Positions 47,001 to 56,700 of a stretch of 64,000 bases of DNA are shown one piece after another (positions within the stretch are counted from its first letter, which is position 1; every line of letters starts with the position of its first letter). Both the position numbers and the translations under genes were made by a program. The DNA is from Owenia fusiformis (lineage: Eukaryota; Annelida; Polychaeta; Sabellida; Oweniidae). The stretch lies in assembly GCA_903813345.2 (NCBI GenBank), contig CAIIXF020000003.1:34583000-34646999 (forward strand). Direction: 5' to 3'. The notes below the pieces were generated by a model. The model saw nothing but the letters and a program-made list of their open reading frames with translations, was not told where the DNA came from and made no database searches.

Positions 47001-49575
47001 AATGAGTTGATTTGTGCAACTTTCATTTCGTCCTTTTCATTAGACGCCCCTAATATATTGTTTTGCTTCTTATTACCGCATCTTATGATTGTGTTCCGTT
47101 CTGATTTGAACGCTGGCCAAGAAGTCAGAAGAAATAACAACCTCTCAGAATGTATCAACTGACAAATGATATACCATAATTATGATCGCATCATTAGGCA
47201 TCGTGCTCCAATAGATAGAAAGGACCCTGGATATCATTAAATATATGTATCAACAACAAGACGCGCATGAACTGAGAAGTCTGCATCAAAATTACTTGAT
47301 TAGCTTAATCTTTGCAATCAAGAAGATTGGGAGTTCAGTTGTCACTTCTTTTGTTCGATTTATTTCAAATGAAACGGAAATAGCTCGTTTATCTGCTTAT
47401 CACTTGATACTCATGGTAGGCGTCGTCGCCGTATGCGATTGTAAGGGGTTAAAAACCACCCACATTATAAAATACAGACTATTATATTATTAAAAGATCT
47501 AAGCCTTTTGTTCTAATCCGTGCAGAAATTAAAACTTTATGATCAATGAATCTTCAGTTGCCTTCATTTTGCAGAAGGTGCAATCATCCTTTGTACACCA
47601 TTGTGGTGGAATTCTTCAAACTGGTTTAAAGACGGGTCCGTTACAACTGGACATTCGGAATTGCACGTAGGTATATCTGGAAACTATGTTTACTGAATGC
47701 TTTGCTGGTATTTTTGTTCTTGATATGGACAGCTATGTGTATTTCTTTAATACATCGGTGTCCATACGTCACAAAAAACTAAAGCTACTTGTCTATGCAT
47801 TCTAAGTTCTAGATTAATTCGGCGAGATGGATTTTTACTACAAATCCTATCACAATGAATGGGAAGCCAATTATCAAATCTGTAGCTGGTTTCCTGATAC
47901 TTAGAATGATATTTAGAGCTTTAAACATGTACGGCATGCGTTATAGATTCTATGTACAAGTACAAGTGATCTTTCACGTTGCGAAAAAGTGCCAGCTTAA
48001 AGAGAGACTCGGATTTTGTTAACAAAAATTGTTCCAATTATAGAATAATTTTGGCTTATATCAGTTCTTGTCATGTCTATTTTCTAGAAATCCCCAAAGT
48101 ATTTTCTTATTTTTATGGTTATCATTTTTATTATTTGGGAGAATTTCTCACATTTTTCACTTTTAATGAATTCACTAATTTATATCATACTATACTATAC
48201 ACCTACAACATCATGTTCACATACAGGGTGACCAAAAATGAATGCAACCCACGAATGTGATTGTCATTTCTAAAACTGATAAGAAATATTCTTAATTTTT
48301 TACTCATATCAAGCTGAGTTGATAACAAATCAGTCCTAAAAGTTTGAATTCTGCCACTCAAATGGTTCACTGACGGATCCAGAAGTTAACAAGGCTGATA
48401 GAACCATATTATTTTAAGTCCGGAAAATGAATTTTGAAATCATAATCCCCATTTTTGGACCCCCCCCCTTGGATCCGCCAGTGTGGTAAATAAATCACTA
48501 GGCATCAACTGGAAACGAAGATCTCGATATGACCACCTCGGTGTCAAAGGCACTCAAGAATGCGGCGCGCGAAGTTGTCAATTACACGGACACACTCGGA
48601 TCGGTTGATGTGACCCTAAGTGGGCCCCACACTCGCCTGGCTTGAACTCCCCAGATTTCTATCTGTGGAGTTAATAGAAGATCATTATTGTTTATGAAAA
48701 CCAACTCCAACTTATTACACATGTAATAATAAGCAGAGTAGGCCATAAAAATCAGACACCATGTAGCAAACAAAGATGGGGAATTTAAGTTGGCTTTTAT
48801 TACAACAGGATATATTCAAATGTTACATATTTTAAAGACTTGAGAAGTTTTAGAGTGTGATGATTGGATTCACTAAAACCAGATTTTGCTCATTAACAAT
48901 GAAGGAATCTATGAACGAAAATTTCAATATTACCAATAGTAACTCTCAACAGTTATATAGTCCACACTTCGTATTATTCATGATAACTTTATTTTTGCTA
49001 TAACTACTCAGGAGTTATTTTATCATCGACTTGCTATAATTCACTGATGCGCAACAATTTTATTTACATCCATTTTAGCACAGATATCCATCTCGAATGT
49101 GAAATACTGATATACCATAACTGGTTATAAGGTTGTATAACCTTTAAGTTCCCGTCCATTAATATTATATTATCTTGCATAATATGTTGGTCAGTATTAA
49201 CTTTTAACTTATATGATATCTAGGATTAAAAAAGATATGCTCGATAACAATCCGTCGGGTTACAATGTTTTAAAGCACAAGAAGTGTTAGCCTTTGAAAT
49301 GCATTAATAGTTATTATCTGGTTGAACCGAATTTGAAATCGGGTACCTTAAAGGTTAATACAGGGTATAGGGGGTGTCGTAAGCTTAATGATTGTGTTAA
49401 ATGTTGCCTAATTGTACCTACCCAATCTGCACACGAGGTGTGGCTGTTGTTTAACCCAATCCCTCAACGTCTCAACTGCTCCTTGGCGTTCCGATGGCTC
49501 TTCGTTCAATTCATCCTTTGCGTACGCCAACGATCTATCATCGAGAGTACATCTATAGTTCTTCACGAGATCCAT
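37933..49575 (-). CDS. CRAL-TRIO (Sec14-like) lipid-binding protein, 7 coding exons, 321 aa
   Basis: Probable cytosolic carrier of a small hydrophobic ligand (vitamin E, retinoid or phosphoinositide in known relatives). Exons in transcript order: 49575-49422, 44388-44229, 42168-42107, 41726-41527, 41288-41178, 40855-40732, 38087-37933. All are GT-AG with matching phases. Residues about 15-105 form the CRAL-TRIO N domain (AKDELNEEPSERQ, then TLFLLRFLRCAKF, a family signature). Residues about 120-275 form the lipid-binding domain (PGVDDEGRSVILCRLGAFNP, NGVITIMDFTGF, FPARSKGTHYYN, VHLHGSNLETLYE, MLPTEYLPDDYTGP). The C-tail is acidic/basic and ends SYRRLSSNE. Length and order suit TTPA/RLBP1/clavesin relatives, but the ligand and orthology cannot be decided here. 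A transposon abuts the exon-6 donor. Confidence 0.93.
38995..39290. mobile_element. Hairpin element in CRAL-TRIO intron 6
   Basis: GTTTAGGTCTCTCAATATTG through GGAAATTTTGGTTGATTT (39048-39100) returns as reverse complement at 39185-39240. The similarity extends outward through TTTCATTTCACTCTGG-like flanks. A G11 run lies near the centre. Confidence 0.7.
39515..39740. repeat. Tandem repeat GAAAATTGATTACGAG, ~60-bp unit
   Basis: About four units with GAAAATTGATTACGAGCTGC, ATATCAGGAATGCTTTG and AAGTCAATCCTGTG. Indels make the period uneven. Confidence 0.75.
39922..40726. mobile_element. ~805-bp DNA transposon adjoining a splice donor
   Basis: Inverted ends share TATCACACCAAACTAGTTCT. GTTACC occurs on both sides (39916-39921 and 40727-40732), read as a 6-bp target duplication. 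The right copy, seen on the minus strand, is the G|GTAAC exon-intron junction of CRAL-TRIO exon 6. A second copy of the end, CTATCACACCAAACAAG, is at about 40313, so the element looks like a partial dimer. The interior is rich in GAACG/CGTTC words and has no transposase frame. Confidence 0.75.
40732..40855 (-). CDS. CRAL-TRIO exon 6
   Basis: Encodes VHLHGSNLETLYETVP through NAGSIKDYA plus one base. HLHGSNLETL is the conserved HxHGNNLxxL-type motif near the end of the lipid-binding domain. Acceptor ACTCTAG, donor GGTAACC. Confidence 0.93.
41178..41288 (-). CDS. CRAL-TRIO exon 5
   Basis: Encodes KHFPARSKGTHYYN through VHSNKMMDR, matching the FPxRxKGIHxIN stretch of the family. Acceptor GTTTTCAG, donor AGGGTAAGG, phase 0 on both sides. 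Confidence 0.93.
41527..41726 (-). CDS. CRAL-TRIO exon 4
   Basis: Encodes GAFNPDDKDLSPAVLV through KKTTLFQQ. NGVITIMDFTGF is the central beta-strand motif of the CRAL-TRIO domain. Acceptor TGATCTAG, donor CAAGTAAGT. Confidence 0.94.
42107..42168 (-). CDS. CRAL-TRIO exon 3 (62 bp)
   Basis: Encodes GYCLPLPGVDDEGRSVILCR plus LG in part. DDEGRSVIL is the family's DxxGRPV motif. Acceptor AATTTAAG is pyrimidine-poor; donor GGTAAGC. The phases with exons 2 and 4 fit only with this donor. Confidence 0.88.
42169..44228. other. CRAL-TRIO intron 2
   Basis: 2.1-kb AT-rich intron. A lone transposon-type end ACAGGGTGGGCAATAAAG is at about 42197. The open frame at 43222-43461 has no recognisable motif. 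Confidence 0.6.
44229..44388 (-). CDS. CRAL-TRIO exon 2 (N domain)
   Basis: Encodes DTLFLLRFLRCAKFSQLK through QKVIDIG in part. LLRFLRCAKF is the CRAL-TRIO N-domain signature. Acceptor ATATTCCAG, donor GGGTAGGT. Confidence 0.94.
44394..44830. repeat. 33-bp direct repeat, three copies, split by a MITE
   Basis: GCAGATAAAACACAATTCAT plus GTTACATAT occurs at about 44398-44427, 44431-44459 and 44800-44829. Copies two and three are separated only by MITE copy 2, which must have inserted into an existing array. The first copy runs up to the exon-2 acceptor region. Confidence 0.85.
44460..44792 (+). mobile_element. 333-bp MITE, copy 2
   Basis: Same length as copy 1 (503-835) and inverted relative to it. 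Ends CACTGGCGGATATGG and CAGATCCGCCCCTG. Target duplication CATAT at 44455-44459 and 44793-44797. The 44428-44891 open frames are by-products of its composition. Confidence 0.87.
44858..45022. repeat. Tandem duplication, ~75-bp unit
   Basis: AATGTTCGGAATAGATACTC with TTTTGACCCTTACAAAA and ATGTATACTGGGCCCTTACA occurs twice in a row (about 44861 and 44948). The second copy is mildly diverged. Confidence 0.8.
45410..45795. repeat. AACCCTATTTAAAATTGCCAGTG minisatellite split by a MITE
   Basis: About seven units of 30-45 bp with GGAACCCTATTTAACATTGC and CAGTGTAGGAGG. The array is interrupted at 45519-45667 by a MITE. Confidence 0.8.
45519..45667. mobile_element. Short MITE with GGCCCGTAGCC ends
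   Basis: GGCCCGTAGCCTGCAG at the left mirrors CTGGCTACGGGTC at the right. The interior has CCCCCC runs. It sits inside the minisatellite. Confidence 0.6.
45796..47574. other. Intron 1 sequence, no gene seen
   Basis: AT-rich. Open frames on both strands at 46947-47162 overlap antisense and show no domain; not annotated. Confidence 0.4.
47575..47666 (+). other. Unassigned exon-like stretch
   Basis: A 92-bp segment preceded by GTTGCCTTCATTTTGCAG and followed by GTAGGT, open in two frames; one reads GAIILCTPLWWNSSNWFKDG. I recognise no family. It lies in the CRAL-TRIO intron on the other strand, so it may be chance. Confidence 0.2.
48222..48670. mobile_element. Decayed DNA transposon remnant
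   Basis: Starts with ACAGGGTGACCAAAAATG, a typical TA-family end. At 48625-48666 the + strand reads HSPGLNSPDFYLWS, resembling the SPDLxPxDFxLW motif around the last catalytic Asp of Tc1/mariner-like DDE transposases. The frame is broken, and a short MITE is nested within (48368-48483). Confidence 0.5.
48368..48483. mobile_element. Short relative of the 333-bp MITE (116 bp)
   Basis: Ends CACTGACGGATCCAG and TTGGATCCGCCAGTG match the family termini. Flanks TGGTT and TGGTA are a near-duplicate of five bases. The centre is deleted compared with the 333-bp copies. Confidence 0.7.
48671..49421. other. Intron 1 sequence, no gene seen
   Basis: AT-rich sequence without recognisable features up to the exon-1 donor. 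Confidence 0.4.
49422..49575 (-). CDS. CRAL-TRIO exon 1
   Basis: ATG at 49575 (context GAGTGATGGAT) begins MDLVKNYRCTLDDRSL and continues to KQQPHLVCRL plus one base. AKDELNEEPSERQGAVETLR is the classic first helix of the CRAL-TRIO N domain. Donor GGTAGGT, phase 1, joins exon 2 exactly. Confidence 0.9.
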
Positions 49576-49581
49576 CACTCA

Positions 49582-49604
49582 AACCTTTATTGCCCACCCT
49601 GTAA
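49582..49604 (-). other. Transposon-type end in the CRAL-TRIO 5' leader
   Basis: On the minus strand TTACAGGGTGGGCAATAAAG lies just upstream of the start codon. The same string occurs at 42195 on the + strand in intron 2. Confidence 0.5.
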
Positions 49605-51295
49605 TGTACGCTTGGATTTTAAAACGTAAGCGTGTGTATGACGCGTGTATGTAAACGTATGTAGGCGCTGCAGCAATTCACTCTTGTAATGCCAGATGCA
49701 TTGTGCGTGTAGGTTGCAAGTAAGTCTGTTATATAGGTGTCCTCGGAACTGTTAATCCGATACTTGAAACAGTTCTCTCAATGGAGTTTCCCAGACTGTT
49801 GATAATTGCGTTATCTTCGATCCTATGTTTTGTAATTTCTTAATATGTAGTTGTCTGACGTTGTAAAGCATAGCTATAAATAATCCATGAACGCCCACGA
49901 ATGGTATCTCAATCAAGGAAAGTTTGAGTAGTATTGTGAAACTGTCGTGTGAAATTAAATTCTCCGTGGAGATATGTTATATTATCGCCTTTTTTATGGA
50001 AAAATATTAATTGAATCCTAGGGGTCCTTTAACAGATCAGACAAGCCTCGTGTAACATCACCCACACGCTAGAACTTTCCTTATTATCCAGCTTTTTAAT
50101 ATAAATAAATAAACATATGTTAGGCCTTCATTCTAGACATACATAGTGTATACATGAATAAACGTGGTTCGGTAACCTTCATTTTATTTTATCGTGTGTA
50201 AAGTCGAAGCATAAATGCTGAATAGTAAATCATTAACCTGCATTCATAATAAATGTGATTTAGTGTAAGGCCCATTCAGCTGTTCAGCAAAGCTTTCTGT
50301 ATTAATAACGTGCAGAATTAAAGGTCGTGTGTCCACTGTAAAAACATTTTGAAATATGTGCTCTGGAGCTCAGAAATACTTAATATATAATAGTAAACTA
50401 GCATGCACCCGTACCCCCGTACCCCCCCCCCTCATAACCAATAAAAATAGATTCAATGGAGAGAAGACGAAAATGCTTTTTATTTGAAGGTTCTATCTCA
50501 ATTTTGAAATTCAAAACAAATCTTAAAAAATATTTTGGGGCTCGCATATGCCACGAATCCCCCCCCCCCCCCCCCCCCCGACTGAAAACCGAAAAAATTA
50601 ATATATTCAAGTTGACCGATTTTTTGACAATCAATTTATTTGGGTGAAATAATATCGGCTTCATCAACCAGTCTAGTAATTAAAGTGTTGAGGTTAGTTT
50701 ACAACTCAATGTAGTGGCCATTGTGAAATCGTGAAAATTCAAATTTGAGCAGTCTAAATGTACCGTATAAATCGTAAAAATTTCGAATCAAATCGGTCTG
50801 GTAGTTGTTTTATTAACGATCGAATTTTTACGTAGAATGGTTATCACCCGGATGAACGGCTAGAAAAACGGACGGATGCACGGACTACTTCTTTGTATTG
50901 GATGATTAAAGTTAACATTAACATTATAATTATGAACATCAGGAAGGTTTTAATGTGTTTTACTACTTATTAGGTAATCAACCACATGATATGATTATTA
51001 TGCAAAAAGCAATAAGAATAAATGAAAGTTCATGTATGCAAAGTTTTCTTCTCAATTAAAGTAACAGGTTTATTGCCCTAGTAGTTAAATTGACAGTATA
51101 CTGCACTTCAACTTCTTTGCATACATAAGTAGAATATCGTGTTCAGTGAAGCAGTCCAGTGTGGTGGACTGTTTGTGATATCCTTTCCTCCCATCTCTAC
51201 GTGTGCTAAAATATGTTTACACCGTTACACTCTAGTGAGTTGGCGTTACTACTTGACCGGTAAATTCTAATCCTTTCGTGTCGTATGTAATACAT
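49605..51295. other. Intergenic between CRAL-TRIO and monoamine oxidase genes
   Basis: Should include the CRAL-TRIO promoter near 49600-50000. C-runs flank a segment at 50400-50580 (C9 and C19) that may be another MITE. No gene seen. Confidence 0.4.
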
Positions 51296-51299
51296 AAAA

Positions 51300-51500
51300 A
51301 CATGACCAAAACATTCGCCCGGCCGATTGAGTATTTTGTTCAAAATTGAATATAACATTGAGCAAAACACTCAATCGTCCGGGCGCCGGGCCGATGGATC
51401 GGAACAAATATGACCCAGGCATTACCGTAATGATCGCGCCGTCTATTAATGCCTTGGTCACATTTGCTCCGATGTTTCACTACGGCGCCCGGCCGAGTAT
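51300..51500. mobile_element. Dimer of the CGGCCGATTGAGTAT MITE family
   Basis: CCCGGCCGATTGAGTATTTT, then ACTCAATCGTCCGGGCGCCG, then ATTTGCTCCGATGTTTCAC and GGCGCCCGGCCGAGTATTTT. It shares these words and palindromic layout with 21315-21485. Confidence 0.65.
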
Positions 51501-52109
51501 TTTGATGGAGGTGATTATTTTGATGTAGGTGATTATTATGATGTAGGTGCTTCCATCAGTAGGGAAAACTCGTGTCCATGATCATGATTTATAAAAATTC
51601 GCTTGGCCTAGAGATCACTTTTGGCATGTGATGTATGACTGTCGTTTTAAGGCCAATCGTACAATCATCCAACAATTATAAATTATTACATTTCCTTTAG
51701 GATAAACCCTGTATTCAAACTTCTAAATACAACACGGCTGTTATATATACTGTAGGTCCCTTTAAATGTTATTATGTAACTATTCAAATATTTATGCTTT
51801 ATTTTCTAATAATACATCGAGCACAAAGAATCATTCTTGGACAAACATATTCTCAGAAAATTCAAAACAATTTCCGAATTATATAAATGACTCGTTTGGC
51901 CCGACTACGATTATAATAATGAGATTTATTTTATACTAAAATAAAATGTCGCTATAAATAAACGATTATGTAATGCCAAAGTAAATAGCACGTGCCTTGC
52001 AATAGAATGAATTATGTTTTTCAATATGACTTCTTAATGTTCGTACAAAGAGGTAAAGGAGGCGAAACAATGCCTCACAACTAAAACTGTAGAAATGAAT
52101 ATTAAAACT

Positions 52110-53110
52110 AGTATTTGGGCGAATTTACGATAATTGATATTTTTTAAATTCCATAAATTGTGCTATTCTCCGCCATGTGTATTGATATCAACTATACGTG
52201 TGTCATCATGAGCACAACACAACTGTTTACCATGACCATGCGATATATATTGAAAATGTTGTTGCTTATTATTTCTTAAAAAACAGCTTTAATGGTGATA
52301 TGATTTTTTGACAAAAATCTAATTTTGCTATGGAAACTCGGACAACATAAAAAATTATGCATCAAGTCCGTCGATAATTTCTAACTGGTTAATAAAATAT
52401 GAGTTTCCGACCATCTCTCAAAAGGGATTGTTTGACATGTCGTACTCATAAAAAAATAAAACGTTATATAATGACCATACGTTTTGTACCCTCCAACACA
52501 TTCTCAACATATTCAATTTACTAAAAAATTCGATATAATTGAGAATCTATATAACAATCATTTAAATACTACATTGGATTAGTCTCGTTTCTGAAAATAA
52601 TTGTTTCCAATAATTTATGTGCAATGATGAAATATTAATAAATCTTAAACAAATGATGCATCACCAATGTTAATTTAAACACGTGTATCGGAGTATACAG
52701 AATATTAGACAAATGGTATATGCATAAAAAGGGTATTTCGTTACATGGGTAACACATATCTAACATCGCCCTTTTAAGAGCTAATGTCAAACATATTTTT
52801 ATGTAGTCTGAAAATATCAATGCAATCGATGCTCTGTATGTGCTGTAATTCGGTTTTTTATCACCACAAACAAAACAAAATTTAGTTTTTTGACAAAAAA
52901 CTTATCATTTAAGCTGTTTTTGAGAAATAATAAGCAATATTTTCGGTATACATCGCACGATTACGATAACCAGTTATTATGACTTTTAAATAGTACTCAT
53001 CAAATGTCGCTAGTATCAACATACACGACGCAGGCATTAGTAGAACAACTGATTTTGATAATTTCAATTTTCGTAAATTTGCCCATATATTGGTGCCCGA
53101 AATAGGTTAT
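52110..53110. mobile_element. ~1-kb inverted-repeat element, diverged arms
   Basis: TTTGGGCGAATTTACGATAATTG (in part), CATGCGATATATATTGAAAAT and TTGCTTATTATTTCTTAAAA at 52110-52330 return as reverse complement at 52860-53105. The arms are about 230 bp and visibly diverged, so it is old. Lies about 440 bp past the monoamine oxidase stop. Confidence 0.65.
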
Positions 53111-53545
53111 TTGAACTATACATATATTTCAACAATACAAACGTACGGGATCACTACTTTTCATTTTACTATGTTTACATATCTAGCTTATGTTTTATAA
53201 ATATGTTACTGTATATAGAATTTCATACACCGATACAATGTACACTGCTTTGAAATCATTTCCTGTGTAGCTGCTTGTCTAATTATGCATTCGTGTGGTC
53301 CATCATCAGTTTGACCTTGCCACTCCCCCTCAACGATTAACACCAATGCATTTACAAGCTGTTCGTAATTAGACAAAAAACTTAATTGATATTTAACTTA
53401 TTCTGCTTTTAATTCAGCACACTTTTCCAAACAAAATCATTACAGTATATTTCAGTGTATAGACGTGTATTTCAGGTTATAAATATCTTTATACAAAAAT
53501 ATTCATCTATTCTAAGTATTTTCGATGACACCATGCCAGTCTCGA

Positions 53546-53737
53546 TCAACCAGTCATTTTACCCATTACATATTCCCCGAGTCGATTGTACCAAGCAGAA
53601 TGAAACTTGCTATATTTGTAAATTGTGACTGCTGCAGTTACTATGATAATAGTCTGAGACGTCATTTTAATAACTCCATCAACAGAAGGGGCATTGCGTT
53701 CCCAGAATGTTTCCTCAAATGCAAGCTCTGGCACATC
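53546..53737 (-). CDS. Monoamine oxidase exon (last, tail anchor)
   Basis: Encodes [20 protein letters not shown], the anchor [14 protein letters not shown] and a polar end [14 protein letters not shown] before TGA. FWERN-PSV is shared with vertebrate MAO-A. The end is longer than in human MAO, which stops soon after the anchor. Confidence 0.93.
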   Translation of the reverse strand, partial: DVPELAFEETFWERNAPSVDGVIKMTSQTIIIVTAAVTIYKYSKFHSAWYNRLGEYVMGKMTG

Positions 53738-56700
53738 CTGTAAAACATGGGATTTGCATTAGTTTTTCTGCAAAGGTGAAACTGGTGAAGTCTTAAGTTG
53801 ATTATGTCTTAGAGCACATGTTTTGGGTGAATTAGCAAAACTAGAATGCTAATTGTAAAGTATCTAAATAAAAACTTTGAAAGCGTCATAACTTAAAAAG
53901 TGCAATTTGTTGAATGTCTTAAGTTTTCATATCTTTACATGATCACCTGGTGACATCTATCGATCCAAGGCCTGATTAAAAGCTCGAACCCCACCTGTAC
54001 ATTAGCCCATACTTGGACGTGTTACAGGTACATAAAGCTGTCATACGGCCCTCAGGCAGGTATACATATATACATGTATATATGTATTTTATTGGCCTCG
54101 GATCCCAATATCCTGAACCTCATATAGGATAATTTTTCTCTCTATATATATATATCACTTACCTCTGGCGGTGCGTCGTCTTGCCATATCTCAGATTCTG
54201 AAATATCACCTATTCTGCACAAAATCTGAAATAATACATTGCATAACATATTTCAATTTTGCAAAAAGACATTACGCTACTCAAAACATATAGATATCGA
54301 GAGTTTTAAAATTTAAAAGTGATATTTAATACCGAAGTGGATTTCTAAATCGCAGATAGGTATCGATGTGGTGAACTGAATTCAACAATGTTTTGCTCTT
54401 AAACCAATTATTGAACATTCTGTAAAAATCAAAGTCCTTTATGTAATGTTTACTGATTGACAACAATTTAGAGCAAAAATTATTTATATATATTTTATAT
54501 AACTGTTTTGTTAACATTTTTAACAAATTGTTTTTTATTCCTTTCTACCAATTCTCGAGAATGAAATAAAATGTCTTTCCCAAAAATAGCATATACAACA
54601 TTTTCTTAAGACTTCTCAAATTTGGTTAATTTAACAAAAAGTATTCAACAAATTACCCCCCCCCCTCCAAAATAGATTCAAATAGACAAAGAAACCCTTA
54701 AGCCAGAGGATAAAATCCATGATGTACCATTGTACGTTTTGTATATTATATGTACCTCTCTTGCGGCTCGTTCTCCGGCTTCCACGGCACCATCCATATA
54801 ACCTGACCATTTTACTGCGGTCTCTGTCCCGGCAAAATACACTCTACCAAGCGGCTTTCTGATCTCCCTGGAAAAGTTGTAAATCACAGATGAATTCATT
54901 AATATGTACATGTAAGCTGTAAATATTGTAAACTGTTCATATAGATACCTTCAATTTGCGTTACTTAAACTTTAGGTTTATGTTGTTGAAGACAAACAGG
55001 CCTGTCAGCTGGCTAGATGTCACAATATCCACATACTTGCCAAACCTGGTCATTACACCAGTAGGGTAAGTACTCGTATAGCAGCCGCCCGACCATTCCT
55101 CGGCATTCCAGTCGTTCTCCTCGTATGCCAGAGCCTAATAAGAGTAAAACATGAAAACTGCATGCAATTACATGAATAAAGGTGGTCCAATAATTTTGTA
55201 TCACATAAACAGGTGTAGAACGTATTTTCTTGAGATGGCAATGAATATGTTAGTTTATATACATTCATTACGTTCATTGAATGATCATTATAGAAAATCA
55301 ACTTTGAGGCAAAATCATATCTTGAGATTTTATGAGAACCTCAGAGGGAAATTCCAAAGAAGAGACGAAATCAAAGTCTTATTTATTAGAACCAAACATA
55401 TTTAAGAGGTGATAATAAGTAACTTGTACAGTTACTGACTGACTAACCCACCAAAGTACCAGACATGTACGAGGTGGTAATTGTCTCTACCAAGACAGTG
55501 ATAACTAGAAAGTTGAGTAAGTAAGAAGAAATTAACTGATCAAGTTCGCGCCACTGACTTAACATAGGGATAATATGACCATCTCGGGGGGGGGGGGGTA
55601 CTCCCATATATTGGCTATATGGGACGTGCCGCTAAAGTGGGTCACTTTTCACCGAAAAATCCCTAGATGTGGGTCCCACTTTGAAGAAAAAAAAATAGAT
55701 ATGGGTCCCATTTTGATGAAAAATCAATAGAACCGGGTCTACTTTTTGAAAAATCCTAAAACTGGGTATCGCTAGCGCTGGAAGTGGGACTTGTTTTTTA
55801 AATTTACCTTGAAGTGGTTCTATTTTTGGAAGAAAAACCCTTAATGTGTTTCGAGAAAAAAATCCTTAGATGTGGGTATATATTTTGAGTCTCAGCGGCA
55901 CCCCCGCCCAGTACAAAAATTTGACCAGTACTCCCCCCCCCCCCCCGGATACTTCAAAGCGCCATAACTTCTGAACTAGAAGTCGGATGGAAATTTGGTT
56001 TGGACATCTTATTCCAAAAGTGGGTTTCTGATGGTAAAAAGCTAACACTATTAGCATACTTTTGCTATCTGTATACCAAATTTAGAATAATATCATTAAA
56101 GTGTAGTGTCAGATTCACAAAATTAGGAAACCCATGAATTTGACCTCAATTTTGAGCTTGGCTTTTCAGTGTCCAAATTTTGAATTAAGGTAGCTTTTGA
56201 GAACCTATTCTATGGTAGACTTCCATTAATTGTATTTCTATACAGTCAGTATCTCGTACATTTACAATTCATAATTTATTTTCTGCTGCCCCATTGAAAT
56301 AAAATGGGAAATCAAAATAGCAGTTTTTTGAATTTTTCAAAACGCCATAACTTCTAAACCGGAAATCAAATCAAAATATGGTTTGCAGATTTTTTACAAT
56401 TCAAAAGTTTCTTTGGTTCCATTGATTTTTGAGATTTCAATTAGTGACTATTCAACTGTTGCAATATAACATCACAATGCATACTGTCATTATTATTATG
56501 ATATCCAAAAGATTTTAAGAATTAAAAATAAAGAAATATAAATATAATTACACTTTATGGCTTTTCATGATGTGAAAAATTGATACATTTACCTGCCCCG
56601 TCCTACCCCACCCTTACGGCGATATGCTATTATCAACTACTTCATGACATAACATTTATGTATGATGTTCAAACTTCATGATATAATAGATAACACTTTA

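Larger units (their letters stand above)
44389..49421. other. CRAL-TRIO intron 1
   Basis: 5-kb intron with a 33-bp triplication beside the acceptor, MITE copy 2, tandem repeats at 44850-45020 and 45410-45790, a MITE at 45519, element remnants at 48220-48670, and an unassigned exon-like stretch at 47575. Confidence 0.7.

Noticed and set aside
49294-49629. Plus-strand open frame of 111 codons
   Set aside because: It is antisense to CRAL-TRIO exon 1, whose minus-strand product and splice site are clear.
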